Shown here one piece after another: positions 17,243 through 26,366 of a stretch of DNA of 64,000 nucleotides. The notes beneath the pieces were generated by a model. That model had not been told where the DNA came from. It saw nothing but the letters and a program-made list of their open reading frames with translations, and did no database searches. Numbering within the stretch: the stretch's first letter is position 1; each line of letters begins with the position of its first letter. Location: the NCBI GenBank assembly GCA_943369485.1, contig CALRNH020000001.1:62001-126000 (forward strand), written 5' to 3'. Source of the DNA: ATX-6F1 sp943369485 (GTDB lineage Bacteria > Cyanobacteriota > Cyanobacteriia > PCC-6307 > Cyanobiaceae). The position numbers and the translations under genes were made by a program.

Positions 17243-18152
17243 CGACAGCGCCCCAGTAGGGGGCAGTGAACAGGTCGAGCTTGGCCCGCGTGCTGGCGGG
17301 CACCTGCTCCTTTGGGGTCATCAGGGCGTGGCGCAGGGCGTGGTGGGCGCTGCTCAGGGGGCGTTGGGCGGCGATGCGCTCGGCCGTCGTTCTGATGATG
17401 TCCTGGGCCAGAGCCGCATTGGCCCGAAGGTTGTCGATCACCATCTCCACGGTCACGGCGTCGTGATCGGCGTGCCAGCAGTCGTAGTCGGTGGCCATGG
17501 CCAGGGTGGTGTAAGCGATCTCCGCCTCCCGTGCCAGCCGCGCTTCGGTGTGGTTGGTCATGCCGATCACGGCGCAGTTGAGGCTTTGATAGAAGCGCGA
17601 TTCAGCCCGGGTGGAGAAGGCGGGGCCTTCCATGCACAGGTAGGTGCCGCCCCGGTGCAGACGTCGCCCTTCGGGCATCAGGCTGTCGGCGACATCGGCC
17701 AGAAGGCGGCTGAGGGCGGGGCAGAAGGGATCGGCAAAGCCCACGTGGGCGACGGCTCCCTCCCCGAAAAACGTCAGGGGCCGTTGGTGGGTGCGGTCGA
17801 TGAATTGATCGGGCACCACCATGTCCAGGGGGCGCACCTCCTCGAGCAGCGAGCCCACGGCGGAGCAGGAGAGGATCCAGCGCACCCCGAGCGAGCGCAG
17901 GGCCCAGAGGTTGGCCCGATAGGGCACCTCCGAGGGGGTGAAGGTGTGGTGTCGGCCGTGGCGGGCCAGGAACACCACCTCCAGATCGCCGATGCGGCCC
18001 AGGCGCAGGGCATCGGAGGGTGCCCCGAACGGAGTCTCCACCTCCAGTTCCTGGATGTCATCGAGCCCCTCCATGGCGTAGAGACCGCTGCCGCCCAGCA
18101 CCCCGAGGCGGGCGGTGGCCAGATCGATTCCGGTGGGGCTGCTCATCGCCAT
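17226..18152 (-). CDS. mtnP: S-methyl-5'-thioadenosine phosphorylase
   Basis: A phosphorylase of about 308 residues that splits 5'-methylthioadenosine into adenine and methylthioribose-1-phosphate in methionine salvage. Family motifs are LGVLGGSGLY, ARHGRHHTFTPSEVPYRAN, CSAVGSL and GMTNHTEARLAREAEIAY. The start is either the ATG at 18152 (MAMSSPTG) or the one at 18146. It is divergent from the cyclophilin gene with about 60 bp between them. Confidence 0.93.
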   Translation of the reverse strand: MAMSSPTGIDLATARLGVLGGSGLYAMEGLDDIQELEVETPFGAPSDALRLGRIGDLEVVFLARHGRHHTFTPSEVPYRANLWALRSLGVRWILSCSAVGSLLEEVRPLDMVVPDQFIDRTHQRPLTFFGEGAVAHVGFADPFCPALSRLLADVADSLMPEGRRLHRGGTYLCMEGPAFSTRAESRFYQSLNCAVIGMTNHTEARLAREAEIAYTTLAMATDYDCWHADHDAVTVEMVIDNLRANAALAQDIIRTTAERIAAQRPLSSAHHALRHALMTPKEQVPASTRAKLDLFTAPYWGAVATEQR

Positions 18153-18215
18153 CGTGATCGTGCGCGACCGTTCTACCCGAGCGAATACAGTCCGCCTTTC
18201 CCTCCCCCCTTGCCC

Positions 18216-18656
18216 GTGACCAAAGCCCTGATGGACACCGATGCCGGCACCGTCGAGCTGGAACTGTTCGACACCGACGCCCCCGGCACCGTGGCCAACT
18301 TCGTCAAGTTGGCCACCGAGGGCTACTACGACGGCCTGGCCTTCCACCGGGTGATCGGCGGCTTCATGGCCCAGGGCGGCTGCCCCAACACCCGCGCCGG
18401 GGCCAAGGGTGCGCCCGGTACCGGCGGCCCCGGTTACACGATTCCCTGCGAGATCAACAGCCGTAAGCACCAGGCCGGTTCCCTCTCGATGGCCCACGCC
18501 GGCAAGAACACAGGCGGCAGTCAGTTTTTCCTCTGCCACGACGCCCAGCCCCACCTTGATGGGGTTCACACGGTGTTCGGCCAGGCGGCCAATGTCGATG
18601 TGGTGCTGGCGATTCAGAAGGGCACCAAGATCAACAAGGTGACGATCAGCGCCTGA
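18216..18656 (+). CDS. Peptidyl-prolyl cis-trans isomerase, cyclophilin type
   Basis: A 146-residue single-domain cyclophilin, probably cytosolic since no signal is present. Core motifs are FHRVIGGFMAQGGCP, GSLSMAHAGKNTGGSQFFLC and HTVFGQ. The GTG at 18216 gives MTKALMDTDAG, matching related proteins better than the ATG at 18231, which would cut the first beta strand. It catalyses prolyl isomerisation in protein folding. Confidence 0.94.
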   Translation: MTKALMDTDAGTVELELFDTDAPGTVANFVKLATEGYYDGLAFHRVIGGFMAQGGCPNTRAGAKGAPGTGGPGYTIPCEINSRKHQAGSLSMAHAGKNTGGSQFFLCHDAQPHLDGVHTVFGQAANVDVVLAIQKGTKINKVTISA

Positions 18657-18708
18657 TCCGGTTGCTGTGATCCTGTAGCTGTGATCCCGCTGCTCGACCC
18701 TCCGGTCG

Positions 18709-20412
18709 TCAGCTCCAGCGCAGCAGGGACCCGGGCTGCAACCGCAGCCTGGGGTGTTCCTGCAGCAGTTCATCCAGGGGCCGCAGCTCGGTCTCCAGGG
18801 TGGCGCTGGGGTGGGTACTGCGCTGGGCATCGGGTGCCAGCAGCAGGCTGACCGCCTGGGTGCCTGGCCAGCCGGCCAGGGTCTGAAGACTTTCAACCAG
18901 GCGCTCCGGGTGCAGGTCCCCATCGGCGTCGATGGCCCCGTTGATTCCCTTGGTTCCCGCAGAACCCTTCAGAGGCCCGAGCAGCACCGCCAGGTCGGGC
19001 TGGTCCAGCAGGGCCAGAAGACGCGGATGCTCCTCCCATTGGATCGCCAACTGAAGCTCTTGAGCCCACTGCTGGAGGTGCAGCCAGAGCTGGGTGCGCC
19101 GTGCTTCGGACCCGGGCCCCTGGGCCTGGCCGGGCGTCTGGTCCTCTCCGATTCCCTGCCAGGCCAGCACCACCGATGGACCCTGGGGGGCCTCCAGCAG
19201 GTGGCCCAGCTTGTCCTGTTTGGTCTGGAGGTAGCCGGCGTTGTGTTCGCCTGCTTCGATCACCAGCGGCACCCGGTCTTCCACCTGCAGGCCATAGCCG
19301 CCCAGGCCGGCGATTTTGCGGGGATTGTTGGTGATCAGGCGCAACCGCTGCACCCCCAGGTCGCTCAGGATCTGGGCGCCGATGCCGTAGTTGCGCAGGT
19401 CAGCGCCGAAGCCCAGACGCTCGTTGGCTTCGACCGTGTCGAGACCACCGTCCTGGAGGCTGTAGGCGCGCAGCTTGTTGATCAGGCCGATGCCGCGGCC
19501 CTCCTGGCGGAGGTAGAGCACCAGCCCCTCGCCGGCGGCTTCGATCATGCGCAGGGCCGCCTCCAGCTGGGGGCGGCAGTCGCAGCGCAGGGAGCCGAAG
19601 GCGTCCCCGGTGAGGCACTCGGAGTGCACGCGGACCAGCACGGGACCGCTGGCGGTTTCGGGATGGCCTTTGACGATCGCGATGTGCTCGCTGCCATCGA
19701 GCTCGTTGCGGAAGCCGATCGCCCGGAAACTGCCGAAGCTGCTGGGCAGACGGGCTTCCGCCAACCGTTTGACGAAGCGCTCGGTGTCGAGGCGGTAGCG
19801 GATCAGGTCGGCGATGCTGATCAGCCGCAGGCCATGCAGATGGGCATACTCCGCCAGCTGGGGCAGGCGGGCCATGGATCCGTCGGGGTTCTGGATCTCG
19901 CAGATCACCCCGGAGGGATAGAGCCCCGCCAGGCGGGCCAGATCCACGGCCGCCTCGGTGTGACCGGCGCGCTTGAGCACCCCCCCCTGGCGGGCGCGCA
20001 GGGGAAAGATGTGTCCGGGCCGGCGCAGGTCGCCCGGGCGGCTGCCCGAGTGGATCGCCACCTGGATGGTGCGTGCCCGATCCTCTGCTGAGATGCCTGT
20101 GCTGACGCCGTTTTCAGGGCCAGCATCGACGCTGACGGTGAAGGCGGTCTGGTTGCTGTCGGTGTTGCGGTCCACCATCAGCGGCAGATCGAGGGCATCG
20201 AGCCGCTCGCCCTCCATTGCCAGGCAGATCAGACCCCGGGCTTCGGTGGCCATGAAATTGATCTGGGCTGGTGTCGCGAACTGGGCGGCGCAGATCAGGT
20301 CGCCCTCATTCTCCCTGTTCTCATCGTCGACGACCACGACCATGTCGCCGTTGCGGATGGCGGCGAGGCCATCGGCGATGGAGTCGAAGCGGATCGCGTC
20401 GAGTTGGCTCAG
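18709..20412 (-). CDS. ribBA: Bifunctional DHBP synthase / GTP cyclohydrolase II
   Basis: The enzyme makes both precursors of riboflavin. The N-terminal RibB domain shows VVDDENRENEGDL, GISAEDRARTI and RPGHIFPLRARQGGV. The RibA domain (from about residue 215) has the zinc motif CLTGDAFGSLRCDC and RQEGRGIGLINKL. A C-terminal extension of about 150 residues has no clear known fold. The first ATG, at 20343, sits inside the conserved N-terminal helix. The frame continues upstream through an expected FDSIADGLAAIRNGD segment to a TGA at 20419, without ATG, GTG or TTG. I extend to a CTG at 20412, which gives (M)SQLDAIRFDS. The exact initiation codon is uncertain. Confidence 0.9.
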   Translation of the reverse strand: MSQLDAIRFDSIADGLAAIRNGDMVVVVDDENRENEGDLICAAQFATPAQINFMATEARGLICLAMEGERLDALDLPLMVDRNTDSNQTAFTVSVDAGPENGVSTGISAEDRARTIQVAIHSGSRPGDLRRPGHIFPLRARQGGVLKRAGHTEAAVDLARLAGLYPSGVICEIQNPDGSMARLPQLAEYAHLHGLRLISIADLIRYRLDTERFVKRLAEARLPSSFGSFRAIGFRNELDGSEHIAIVKGHPETASGPVLVRVHSECLTGDAFGSLRCDCRPQLEAALRMIEAAGEGLVLYLRQEGRGIGLINKLRAYSLQDGGLDTVEANERLGFGADLRNYGIGAQILSDLGVQRLRLITNNPRKIAGLGGYGLQVEDRVPLVIEAGEHNAGYLQTKQDKLGHLLEAPQGPSVVLAWQGIGEDQTPGQAQGPGSEARRTQLWLHLQQWAQELQLAIQWEEHPRLLALLDQPDLAVLLGPLKGSAGTKGINGAIDADGDLHPERLVESLQTLAGWPGTQAVSLLLAPDAQRSTHPSATLETELRPLDELLQEHPRLRLQPGSLLRWS

Positions 20413-20489
20413 GGCAGGTCAGGCCGAAGGCCTGGGCGCAATCCACTTTTATAGAGCCCGGTACGATCTGGCGTTCCCGTCCCACTGGC

Positions 20490-21584
20490 ATGGCGAGCCC
20501 ATCCGCACCCGACCCCAGCGCTGGCGTGCGTGGTGTGGCCGTGATCGGGGCCACGGGCTACGGGGGCCTTCAGACCGTGCGGCTGCTCCAGGACCATCCG
20601 GCGCTGGCGGTCACGTTCCTGGGTGGCGAGCGCAGTTCGGGCAAGCGCTGGAGCGAGCTGGTGCCGTTCCTTCCCCTCAGCGAGGACCTGGTGATCCAGC
20701 GTCCCGATCCGGAGGCGATCGCCGCTGCCGCCGATCTGGCGGTGCTCAGCCTGCCCAATGGCCTGGCCTCCACGCTCGTGCCCGATCTGCTGGAGCGGGG
20801 CGTCAAGGTGGTCGATCTCTCCGCCGACTACCGCTACCGCTCCCTGGCCCAGTGGAAGGATGTGTATGCCAGTGAGGCCCGCCAGTTCCCCCGCTCCGAT
20901 GAGGCGCTCTGCCAGGAGGCCGCCTACGGGCTGGTGGAGTGGGAGGCCGAACGCATCAGCAAAGCCCGCCTGGTGGCGGCTCCCGGTTGCTTCCCCACCG
21001 CCAGCCTGCTGGCCCTGTTGCCCTTCCTGCAGCAAGGTCTGATTGAGGCGAGTGGCATCGTGATCGACGCCAAAACCGGCACCTCCGGCGGTGGCCGCGC
21101 CGCCAAGGAGAATCTGCTCCTGGCGGAGGCCTCCGAGGCGGTGGTCCCCTACGGCGTGCTGGGCCATCGCCACACCAGTGAGATCGAGCAGGCGGCCAGT
21201 CAGGCCCTTGGGCGCTCCATCCAGCTCCAGTTCACCCCTCACCTGATGCCGATGGTGCGTGGGCTGCTGGCCACGGTCTACGGCCGCTTGCGGGATCCGG
21301 GTCTCACGGCCGAAGACTGCACCACCTTGCTGAAGGCGTCTTACCGCCACAGCCCCAGCGTGGAAGTGTTGCCAGTAGGCACCTATCCCTCCACCAAGTG
21401 GGTGCGCCAGACCAACCGCGCCCTGCTCTCGGTTCAGGTGGATTCCCGCAACGGTCAGTTGATCGTGATGAGTGCCATCGACAACCTGATCAAGGGCCAG
21501 GCGGGTCAGGGGGTGCAGTGCCTGAATCTGCTGGCGGGGCTTGGTGCCACCACCGGCCTGCCGCTGCTGCCCTTCTACCCCTGA
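20490..21584 (+). CDS. argC: N-acetyl-gamma-glutamyl-phosphate reductase
   Basis: A 364-residue NADP-dependent reductase of the third step in arginine synthesis. The nucleotide loop is GATGYGGLQ, the active-site region is VAAPGCFPTASLLAL with catalytic Cys, followed by KTGTSGGGRAAKE and HRHTSEIEQ. The ATG at 20490 is 147 bp from the first ATG of the divergent ribBA. Its last ten bases overlap the 3' end of purN on the other strand. Confidence 0.96.
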   Translation: MASPSAPDPSAGVRGVAVIGATGYGGLQTVRLLQDHPALAVTFLGGERSSGKRWSELVPFLPLSEDLVIQRPDPEAIAAAADLAVLSLPNGLASTLVPDLLERGVKVVDLSADYRYRSLAQWKDVYASEARQFPRSDEALCQEAAYGLVEWEAERISKARLVAAPGCFPTASLLALLPFLQQGLIEASGIVIDAKTGTSGGGRAAKENLLLAEASEAVVPYGVLGHRHTSEIEQAASQALGRSIQLQFTPHLMPMVRGLLATVYGRLRDPGLTAEDCTTLLKASYRHSPSVEVLPVGTYPSTKWVRQTNRALLSVQVDSRNGQLIVMSAIDNLIKGQAGQGVQCLNLLAGLGATTGLPLLPFYP

Positions 21585-22252
21585 TCGAGCGGGGCCGTCC
21601 GCTCCAGGCGCTGGGCGGCCAGGGCGACCGCCAGGGGCAGGATCCGGTGCTCCTGCCGCTGGATCCTGGCCTCCAGCCGCCCATGGTCGTCATCGTCCAG
21701 CACGGGCACGGCCGCCTGCACCAGGATCGGCCCCGCATCCACCTCCTCTGTGACCAGATGGGCGCTGCAGCCGCTCAGGTTCACCCCGGCCGCCAGGGCC
21801 TGGCCGACGGCGTCCAGGCCGCGGAAGCTGGGCAGCAGCGAGGGATGGATGTTCACCAGGCGCTCGGGGAAGGCGTCGATCAAGGCGGGCGTGACGATCC
21901 GCATCCAGCCGGCCATCACCACCAGATCCACGCGGGCGGCGGCAAAGGCCTCGATGAGGGCATGGTCCAGCTCGGCGCGGCTGCTGTGCAGGCGATGGTC
22001 GTGCAGTTGCCAGGGCACCTGCAGCCGTGTGGCGTGGTGCTGGGCGCCGCAGCCGGGATTGTTGACCACCAGCAGCTCGACCGTTGCCTTGAGGGGCCCC
22101 GGGCGAGTGGCCTTCACCAGGGCTTCGAAGTTGCTTCCCGCCCCCGAGGCCATCACCCCCAGCCGCAGGGGCGCCCGCAAACGGGGCCAGGCCTGTGGCA
22201 ACGGCCACTGGATCCCCGGGAGTGGCTCGCTAGGGTCGGCCCGCTCGGGCAT
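21575..22252 (-). CDS. purN: Phosphoribosylglycinamide formyltransferase
   Basis: A folate-dependent GAR transformylase of purine synthesis. It contains LGVMASGAGSNFEAL, VVMAGWMRIVTPALID and the catalytic NIHPSLLPSFRG with GCSAHLVTEEVDAGPIL. The start is taken at the ATG at 22252 (MPERADPSEP), giving 225 residues; an ATG at 22261 is equally possible. Either start faces the ycf35 start at 22261, so the two genes begin almost back to back. The hydrophilic N-terminal extension of about 30 residues is common in picocyanobacterial versions. Confidence 0.94.
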   Translation of the reverse strand: MPERADPSEPLPGIQWPLPQAWPRLRAPLRLGVMASGAGSNFEALVKATRPGPLKATVELLVVNNPGCGAQHHATRLQVPWQLHDHRLHSSRAELDHALIEAFAAARVDLVVMAGWMRIVTPALIDAFPERLVNIHPSLLPSFRGLDAVGQALAAGVNLSGCSAHLVTEEVDAGPILVQAAVPVLDDDDHGRLEARIQRQEHRILPLAVALAAQRLERTAPLDQG

Positions 22253-22260
22253 TGGATCCA

Positions 22261-22604
22261 TGTCCCATCTCTCCATCCTGCCCACTGTGCTTCGGGACAC
22301 CGATGTGCTGGCAGCAAGTCTGGCTGATCTGGGCTTGGAGCCCCGCTGGGGCGGGAAGCTGACTGGATTTGCCGGTGAAGCGGAGCCGGTGGAGTTGCAG
22401 GTGCGGCTCTCGTCCGACCTGGCCCTGGGCTGGCGGCGTCAGCCCAGCGGTGAACTGGCTCTGGTGGGCGACCTGCAGCGACTCAGCCGCAGCCATCAGG
22501 TGGCGCCGCTGCTGGGCCGCCTTACCCGCAGCTACGCGGCCCGCGCCGCGCTTCGGGATGCCGCCCAGTTGCTCCCGAGCGGCTGTGTTCACCTCGACCG
22601 CTGA
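22261..22604 (+). CDS. ycf35: DUF1257 protein (Ycf35 family)
   Basis: A 114-residue protein starting MSHLSILPTVLRDTDVLAASL, typical of the Ycf35/DUF1257 family found in cyanobacteria and red-algal plastids. No catalytic residues or membrane segments are obvious, and the function is unknown. It precedes the M61 peptidase gene by 11 bp. Confidence 0.85.
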
Positions 22605-22615
22605 GCCCGGCGCCG

Positions 22616-24358
22616 GTGCCTGAGCTGACCTTGAATCTGACCGCCGCTCACCAGCATCTGGTGCAGGCCAGCCTCGTCCTGGCTTCCCCCGCCCGGGTGC
22701 TGCGCTTTCGGCTTCCGGGCTGGACGCCGGGGTCTTACCTGATCCGCGACTACGTGCGCCATCTCGAGCGGCTGGAGGTCTGGCAGGGGGGGCAACTCCT
22801 GCCGGTGCGCCAGCTGGCGCCCGCCGCCTGGGAAGTGGAGCCTTCAGGACTTGAGCCAGTCGAGATCCGCACCGAGACGCTGGCCACGGAGCTCAGCGTG
22901 CGCACCTGCCATCTCAATGGTCAGCACGGTTTTCTGGCCCTGGCGGCCCTCGCCCTGGAGGTGGAGGGCGAACGCTGGAGCCCCCACCGCCTGCGCCTGG
23001 AGCTGCCGGCAGGCTGGGAGGCCTTCGTGCCCCTGCCGCGGCAGGCCGATGGAAGCTGGATCGCCACAGATTTCGATGCCCTGGTGGATGCGCCGGTGGA
23101 GGCGGGGCCCCACCGGGAGCATGGTTTCGATGTGCACGGTGTGCCCCACCGCTGGGTCACCTGGGAGACGGGCCGTCCCCTGCTTGAGCTCCATCCCGAT
23201 CTGCTGGAGCAGGTGGCGGCGGTCTGCCGCCGTTGCTGCCTGTTCATGGGTGAACCAGCCCCGGCAGCCAAGGACTATCTGTTTGTGCTGCATCTGCTGG
23301 ATGAAGGCTACGGCGGGTTGGAGCACGACGCCAGCACCGTGCTCCAGTTCGGTCGCAAGGCCCTGGGCCAGCCTGACGGCCTGCGCAAGTTGCTGCAGTT
23401 GGTGGGCCATGAATACCTTCACCAGTGGAACGTCCGCAGACTGCGGCCCGCCGAACTCACTCCGATCGACTACCACCGGAGCGTCGTGGTGCCCACCCTC
23501 TGGTTCGCTGAAGGGATCACCAGCTATGTCGATCAACTGCTGCCCTTTGCTGCCGGTTTGAGTGATGAGGCTGCGGCCCTGGACGATCTCGGCGCCGACT
23601 TCAGCCGCTACCTGCTCACCCCGGGCCGGCGGGTGCAGAGCCTTCGCCAGAGCAGCCAGCAGGCCTGGGTGAAGCTCTACAAGCGCGATGCCTTCAGTGA
23701 CGACAACCAGATCAGCTATTACCTCAAAGGGGCACTGCTGGCCTTGGTGCTCGATCTGCATCTGCGTCGCGTCGGATCGGCCCTGTTCGCTGTGGTGCGT
23801 GATCTGTGGCGGCGGTTGGGTCGTGTCGGTCGGGGTTACAGCGAGGCGGACCTGATCGCCGCCTTTGCCCAGGCGGCTCCGGACCTTGGGGCCCTGCTGC
23901 CCGCCTGGCTGGGCTCCACGGAGGATCCGCCCTTCGCGGCTTACCTCGCTGATGTGGGCCTGGAGCTGGTGCCGGAGCCCGCAAGCCATCCCGAAAGCGG
24001 CATCGTCTGTCAGCTCGATCCCCACCAGGGCCTGGTGGTGCGCAAGCTGCCCCGCCATGGACCGGGTGAACGTTCGGGGCTTGAGCTGGGCGACGAGCTG
24101 CTGGCCCTCGACGGGGTGCGGCTGCGCCAGGCGGAGGATCTTCCCACCCAGCTGCGGGCGGATCGGTGCCAGCGGTTGCTGCTGGCCCGGCGTGGCCAGG
24201 TGTTGGAGCTGGCTTTCACCAGTTCAGCGCCCGCGATCGAGCGCTGGAAGCTCAGCATCGCTCCACAGGCGCCGGCCGGGGCCGAGGCGCGGCGCCGGCG
24301 TTGGCTGGCTCAGGAGCCGGAGCCCGAGCGGCCAGACCCTGAGATGGTCCGATGTTGA
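22616..24358 (+). CDS. M61 family metallopeptidase with C-terminal PDZ domain
   Basis: A 580-residue glycyl-aminopeptidase-like enzyme starting with GTG at 22616. The N-terminal beta domain is followed by the catalytic domain with GLEHD, the zinc motif HEYLH (residues 265-269) and a downstream Glu in WFAEGITSY. The C-terminal PDZ (about 465-560) includes LVVRKLPRHGPGERSGLELGDELLALDG. No signal peptide is visible, so it is probably cytosolic. It overlaps the amidase gene by seven bases, which suggests one operon. The physiological substrate is unknown. Confidence 0.9.
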   Translation: MPELTLNLTAAHQHLVQASLVLASPARVLRFRLPGWTPGSYLIRDYVRHLERLEVWQGGQLLPVRQLAPAAWEVEPSGLEPVEIRTETLATELSVRTCHLNGQHGFLALAALALEVEGERWSPHRLRLELPAGWEAFVPLPRQADGSWIATDFDALVDAPVEAGPHREHGFDVHGVPHRWVTWETGRPLLELHPDLLEQVAAVCRRCCLFMGEPAPAAKDYLFVLHLLDEGYGGLEHDASTVLQFGRKALGQPDGLRKLLQLVGHEYLHQWNVRRLRPAELTPIDYHRSVVVPTLWFAEGITSYVDQLLPFAAGLSDEAAALDDLGADFSRYLLTPGRRVQSLRQSSQQAWVKLYKRDAFSDDNQISYYLKGALLALVLDLHLRRVGSALFAVVRDLWRRLGRVGRGYSEADLIAAFAQAAPDLGALLPAWLGSTEDPPFAAYLADVGLELVPEPASHPESGIVCQLDPHQGLVVRKLPRHGPGERSGLELGDELLALDGVRLRQAEDLPTQLRADRCQRLLLARRGQVLELAFTSSAPAIERWKLSIAPQAPAGAEARRRRWLAQEPEPERPDPEMVRC

Positions 24359-25254
24359 GGCCCCCGGAGCGACCCCCCTGGGCCGGCTGGTGGCCCGCCA
24401 GCCCCCTGGTGCTGGCGATCGGGGCAGGGGGGATGGTCACGCTGCTGGGGTTGGGCTGGCTGGCCGCGGCCATCGGCGAGCGCACCCCTGAGCGTCGGGA
24501 CTCCAGCCTGCTGAGCTTCCTTCGCGACGGGGTCCAGGGTTCCGCTGCGACCGATGGGGTTCCTCGTCGGGCCCCCGCCCCCCCGCCGGTCCGGGCCTGG
24601 AGAAGTCCCTTGCACCGCCAGTGCCTTAGCCCCGACCCGGCCCTGAAGCAGCGCTTGCAACGGTTGAGTGCCGTGCTCCCGCAACGCACCTTCCACCTCG
24701 ACACCGATCCCACCAACTTCGGCGAGCGCTTCAACCAGGACGCCTTCGGTCAAGCGGTGGATCCAACCCCTCGGCTGATCGTCTTGCACGAGACGGTCTA
24801 CGGGTTGTCCTCGGCGATCAACACCTTCGTCACCCCCCACCCGCGCGATGAGGATCAGGTGAGTTATCACACCCTGATCGGACTCCAAGGTGAGGTGGTG
24901 CAGGTGCTCGACCCCGCCCGCCGGGCCTTCGGGGCGGGCAATTCGGCCTTCAACGGCCACTGGGTGATCACCAACCCACGCATCAATGGTTCGGTGAACA
25001 ACTTCGCCCTGCACCTCAGTCTGGAAACCCCTCTTGATGGCGAGAACGACGGCGCTGAGCACAGCGGCTACACCGCGGCCCAGCTGGATGCAGCCGCCGT
25101 GGTAATGGCCGACTGGATGAAGCGGTTCCCAATCCCCCCCCAGCAGATCACAACTCACCGGGCGGTGGATCTCGGCGGTGAGCGTCAGGATCCCCGCAGC
25201 CTCGATTGGAGCGCACTACAGGTGCGCCTGGCGGCCCTGGGCCGACTCTGCTGA
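24352..25254 (+). CDS. Membrane-anchored N-acetylmuramoyl-L-alanine amidase (amidase_2/PGRP fold)
   Basis: The 300-residue product has one N-terminal hydrophobic segment (about 18-41), then a Pro-rich linker and an amidase_2 domain with LIVLHETVYG (zinc His), SYHTLIG (zinc His) and ITTHRAVDLGG (third zinc ligand region). It should cut the MurNAc-L-Ala bond of peptidoglycan in the periplasm. It starts inside the end of the M61 peptidase gene, so expression is probably coupled. Confidence 0.85.
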   Translation: MLRPPERPPWAGWWPASPLVLAIGAGGMVTLLGLGWLAAAIGERTPERRDSSLLSFLRDGVQGSAATDGVPRRAPAPPPVRAWRSPLHRQCLSPDPALKQRLQRLSAVLPQRTFHLDTDPTNFGERFNQDAFGQAVDPTPRLIVLHETVYGLSSAINTFVTPHPRDEDQVSYHTLIGLQGEVVQVLDPARRAFGAGNSAFNGHWVITNPRINGSVNNFALHLSLETPLDGENDGAEHSGYTAAQLDAAAVVMADWMKRFPIPPQQITTHRAVDLGGERQDPRSLDWSALQVRLAALGRLC

Positions 25255-25306
25255 GGGCCCTTCCAATGAAACCCGTTCCGATCAAATCCGTTCAGAACAG
25301 CACGGT

Positions 25307-26167
25307 TCAGATCAGGGTTGATACTGGCGCTTTCCGGGCGGAGTAGATCAGGGCGTGGAGTTCGGGGTCCTGCATGTAACGCAGGATGCGGGTGGGGTAG
25401 TCGAGCTTGCCGTTGTGCAGGTAGGCCAAGGTGGCGATCGCCTTGGCGTCCCGGGGGCGGGTGCTGGCGTTGAGCGGATGCTCGGTGGAGATGCCGAGAA
25501 GCTTCTTCTGGCGGGCCAGCTGACCCACCAGCAACTGAACATTGCGCCGGGGATCCAGCAACTGATCACGGGCGGCCTGAATCTCTGCCTGGCTGGCCTC
25601 GGGGCTCAGGAGCCCCTGCTTGACCATCTCGCTCAACCCCAGCTGGGCGGGTCCATGGGTGCTGAACAGGCCGGAATGGGCGGCCAGGGGCAGGTCTTCT
25701 CCGGGCTTGGCGTGCTGCATCTCATCGAAGAGAATCGCCGCCACCAACATCGGGTTGACGCCCCGGAGGCGGCTCTCGACAAGGATCGTGGGCCGCAGTT
25801 CCTCGAGCCGGTTCACCGTGATCGAGCGCAGGGGGGTGAGCTCATCGAGCCCCTTGGTGAAGAGTTGCGCCAGTGGTGTTTGTGGGCCATGCACCCCGAA
25901 ACGGCGCTGGAGCTCTTTCAGCTCCTGGGGGCTGAACGCCGTGGGATCGGCCCGCTGGCCCTCGTTGATCAAGGCCTGGCTGCTGCTGCTGTCGGTGCCG
26001 ACGCTGCTGGCGCTGGGGCCCGGTTCGCTGACGAGCACCGAACTGGACCAGCGATTGACCCTGGGAGCCACATCCAGACCGATGGCCAGGAAGAGCCCCA
26101 CGCTGAGGCCCACCAGAAACCTCCGCCGCACAACCGGAGCAGGGGCCATGGGCGATCTGAGGGTCAA
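25307..26167 (-). CDS. Exported lysozyme-like (transglycosylase-type) protein, function unproven
   Basis: A 286-residue protein with an N-terminal signal anchor (RRRFLVGLSVGLFLAIGLDV), a Ser-rich linker and a C-terminal helical domain. VNPMLVAAILFDEMQHAKPG followed by HSGLFSTHGPAQLGLSEMVKQG resembles lytic transglycosylase-like folds, with a Glu in the FDE position as possible catalytic residue and a Gly-x-Ala-Gln-Leu-Gly segment. A role in wall turnover fits the convergent amidase gene next door, but the family assignment is by eye only. Confidence 0.55.
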   Translation of the reverse strand: MTLRSPMAPAPVVRRRFLVGLSVGLFLAIGLDVAPRVNRWSSSVLVSEPGPSASSVGTDSSSSQALINEGQRADPTAFSPQELKELQRRFGVHGPQTPLAQLFTKGLDELTPLRSITVNRLEELRPTILVESRLRGVNPMLVAAILFDEMQHAKPGEDLPLAAHSGLFSTHGPAQLGLSEMVKQGLLSPEASQAEIQAARDQLLDPRRNVQLLVGQLARQKKLLGISTEHPLNASTRPRDAKAIATLAYLHNGKLDYPTRILRYMQDPELHALIYSARKAPVSTLI

Positions 26168-26366
26168 GGGAATGAGTTATTTGGCTAAATATACGCAATT
26201 GTTGACAAAATTTCTGCGCGCATCGTTGTTTCCTGTTCCTGCTCCCGCAGTCACCATGGCGCGAGCCGCCTGGGTCCAGTTCCTGCGGCTCTCGGTTGAG
26301 CCGTTCATGGGCGGGGTCCGTGGATAGGTTCAGGGGGTGCGCCGATCAGGACGTCGTTCCGTCGAC

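Noticed and set aside
18754..20091. Long plus-strand open frame opposite ribBA
   Set aside because: Antisense shadow of a recognised enzyme; the translation is Gln/Ala/Gly-rich and has no domain.
26168..26366. AT-rich interval with TTGACA between the lysozyme-like gene and pgi
   Set aside because: Likely promoter DNA, but no well-spaced -35/-10 pair could be assigned to either gene.
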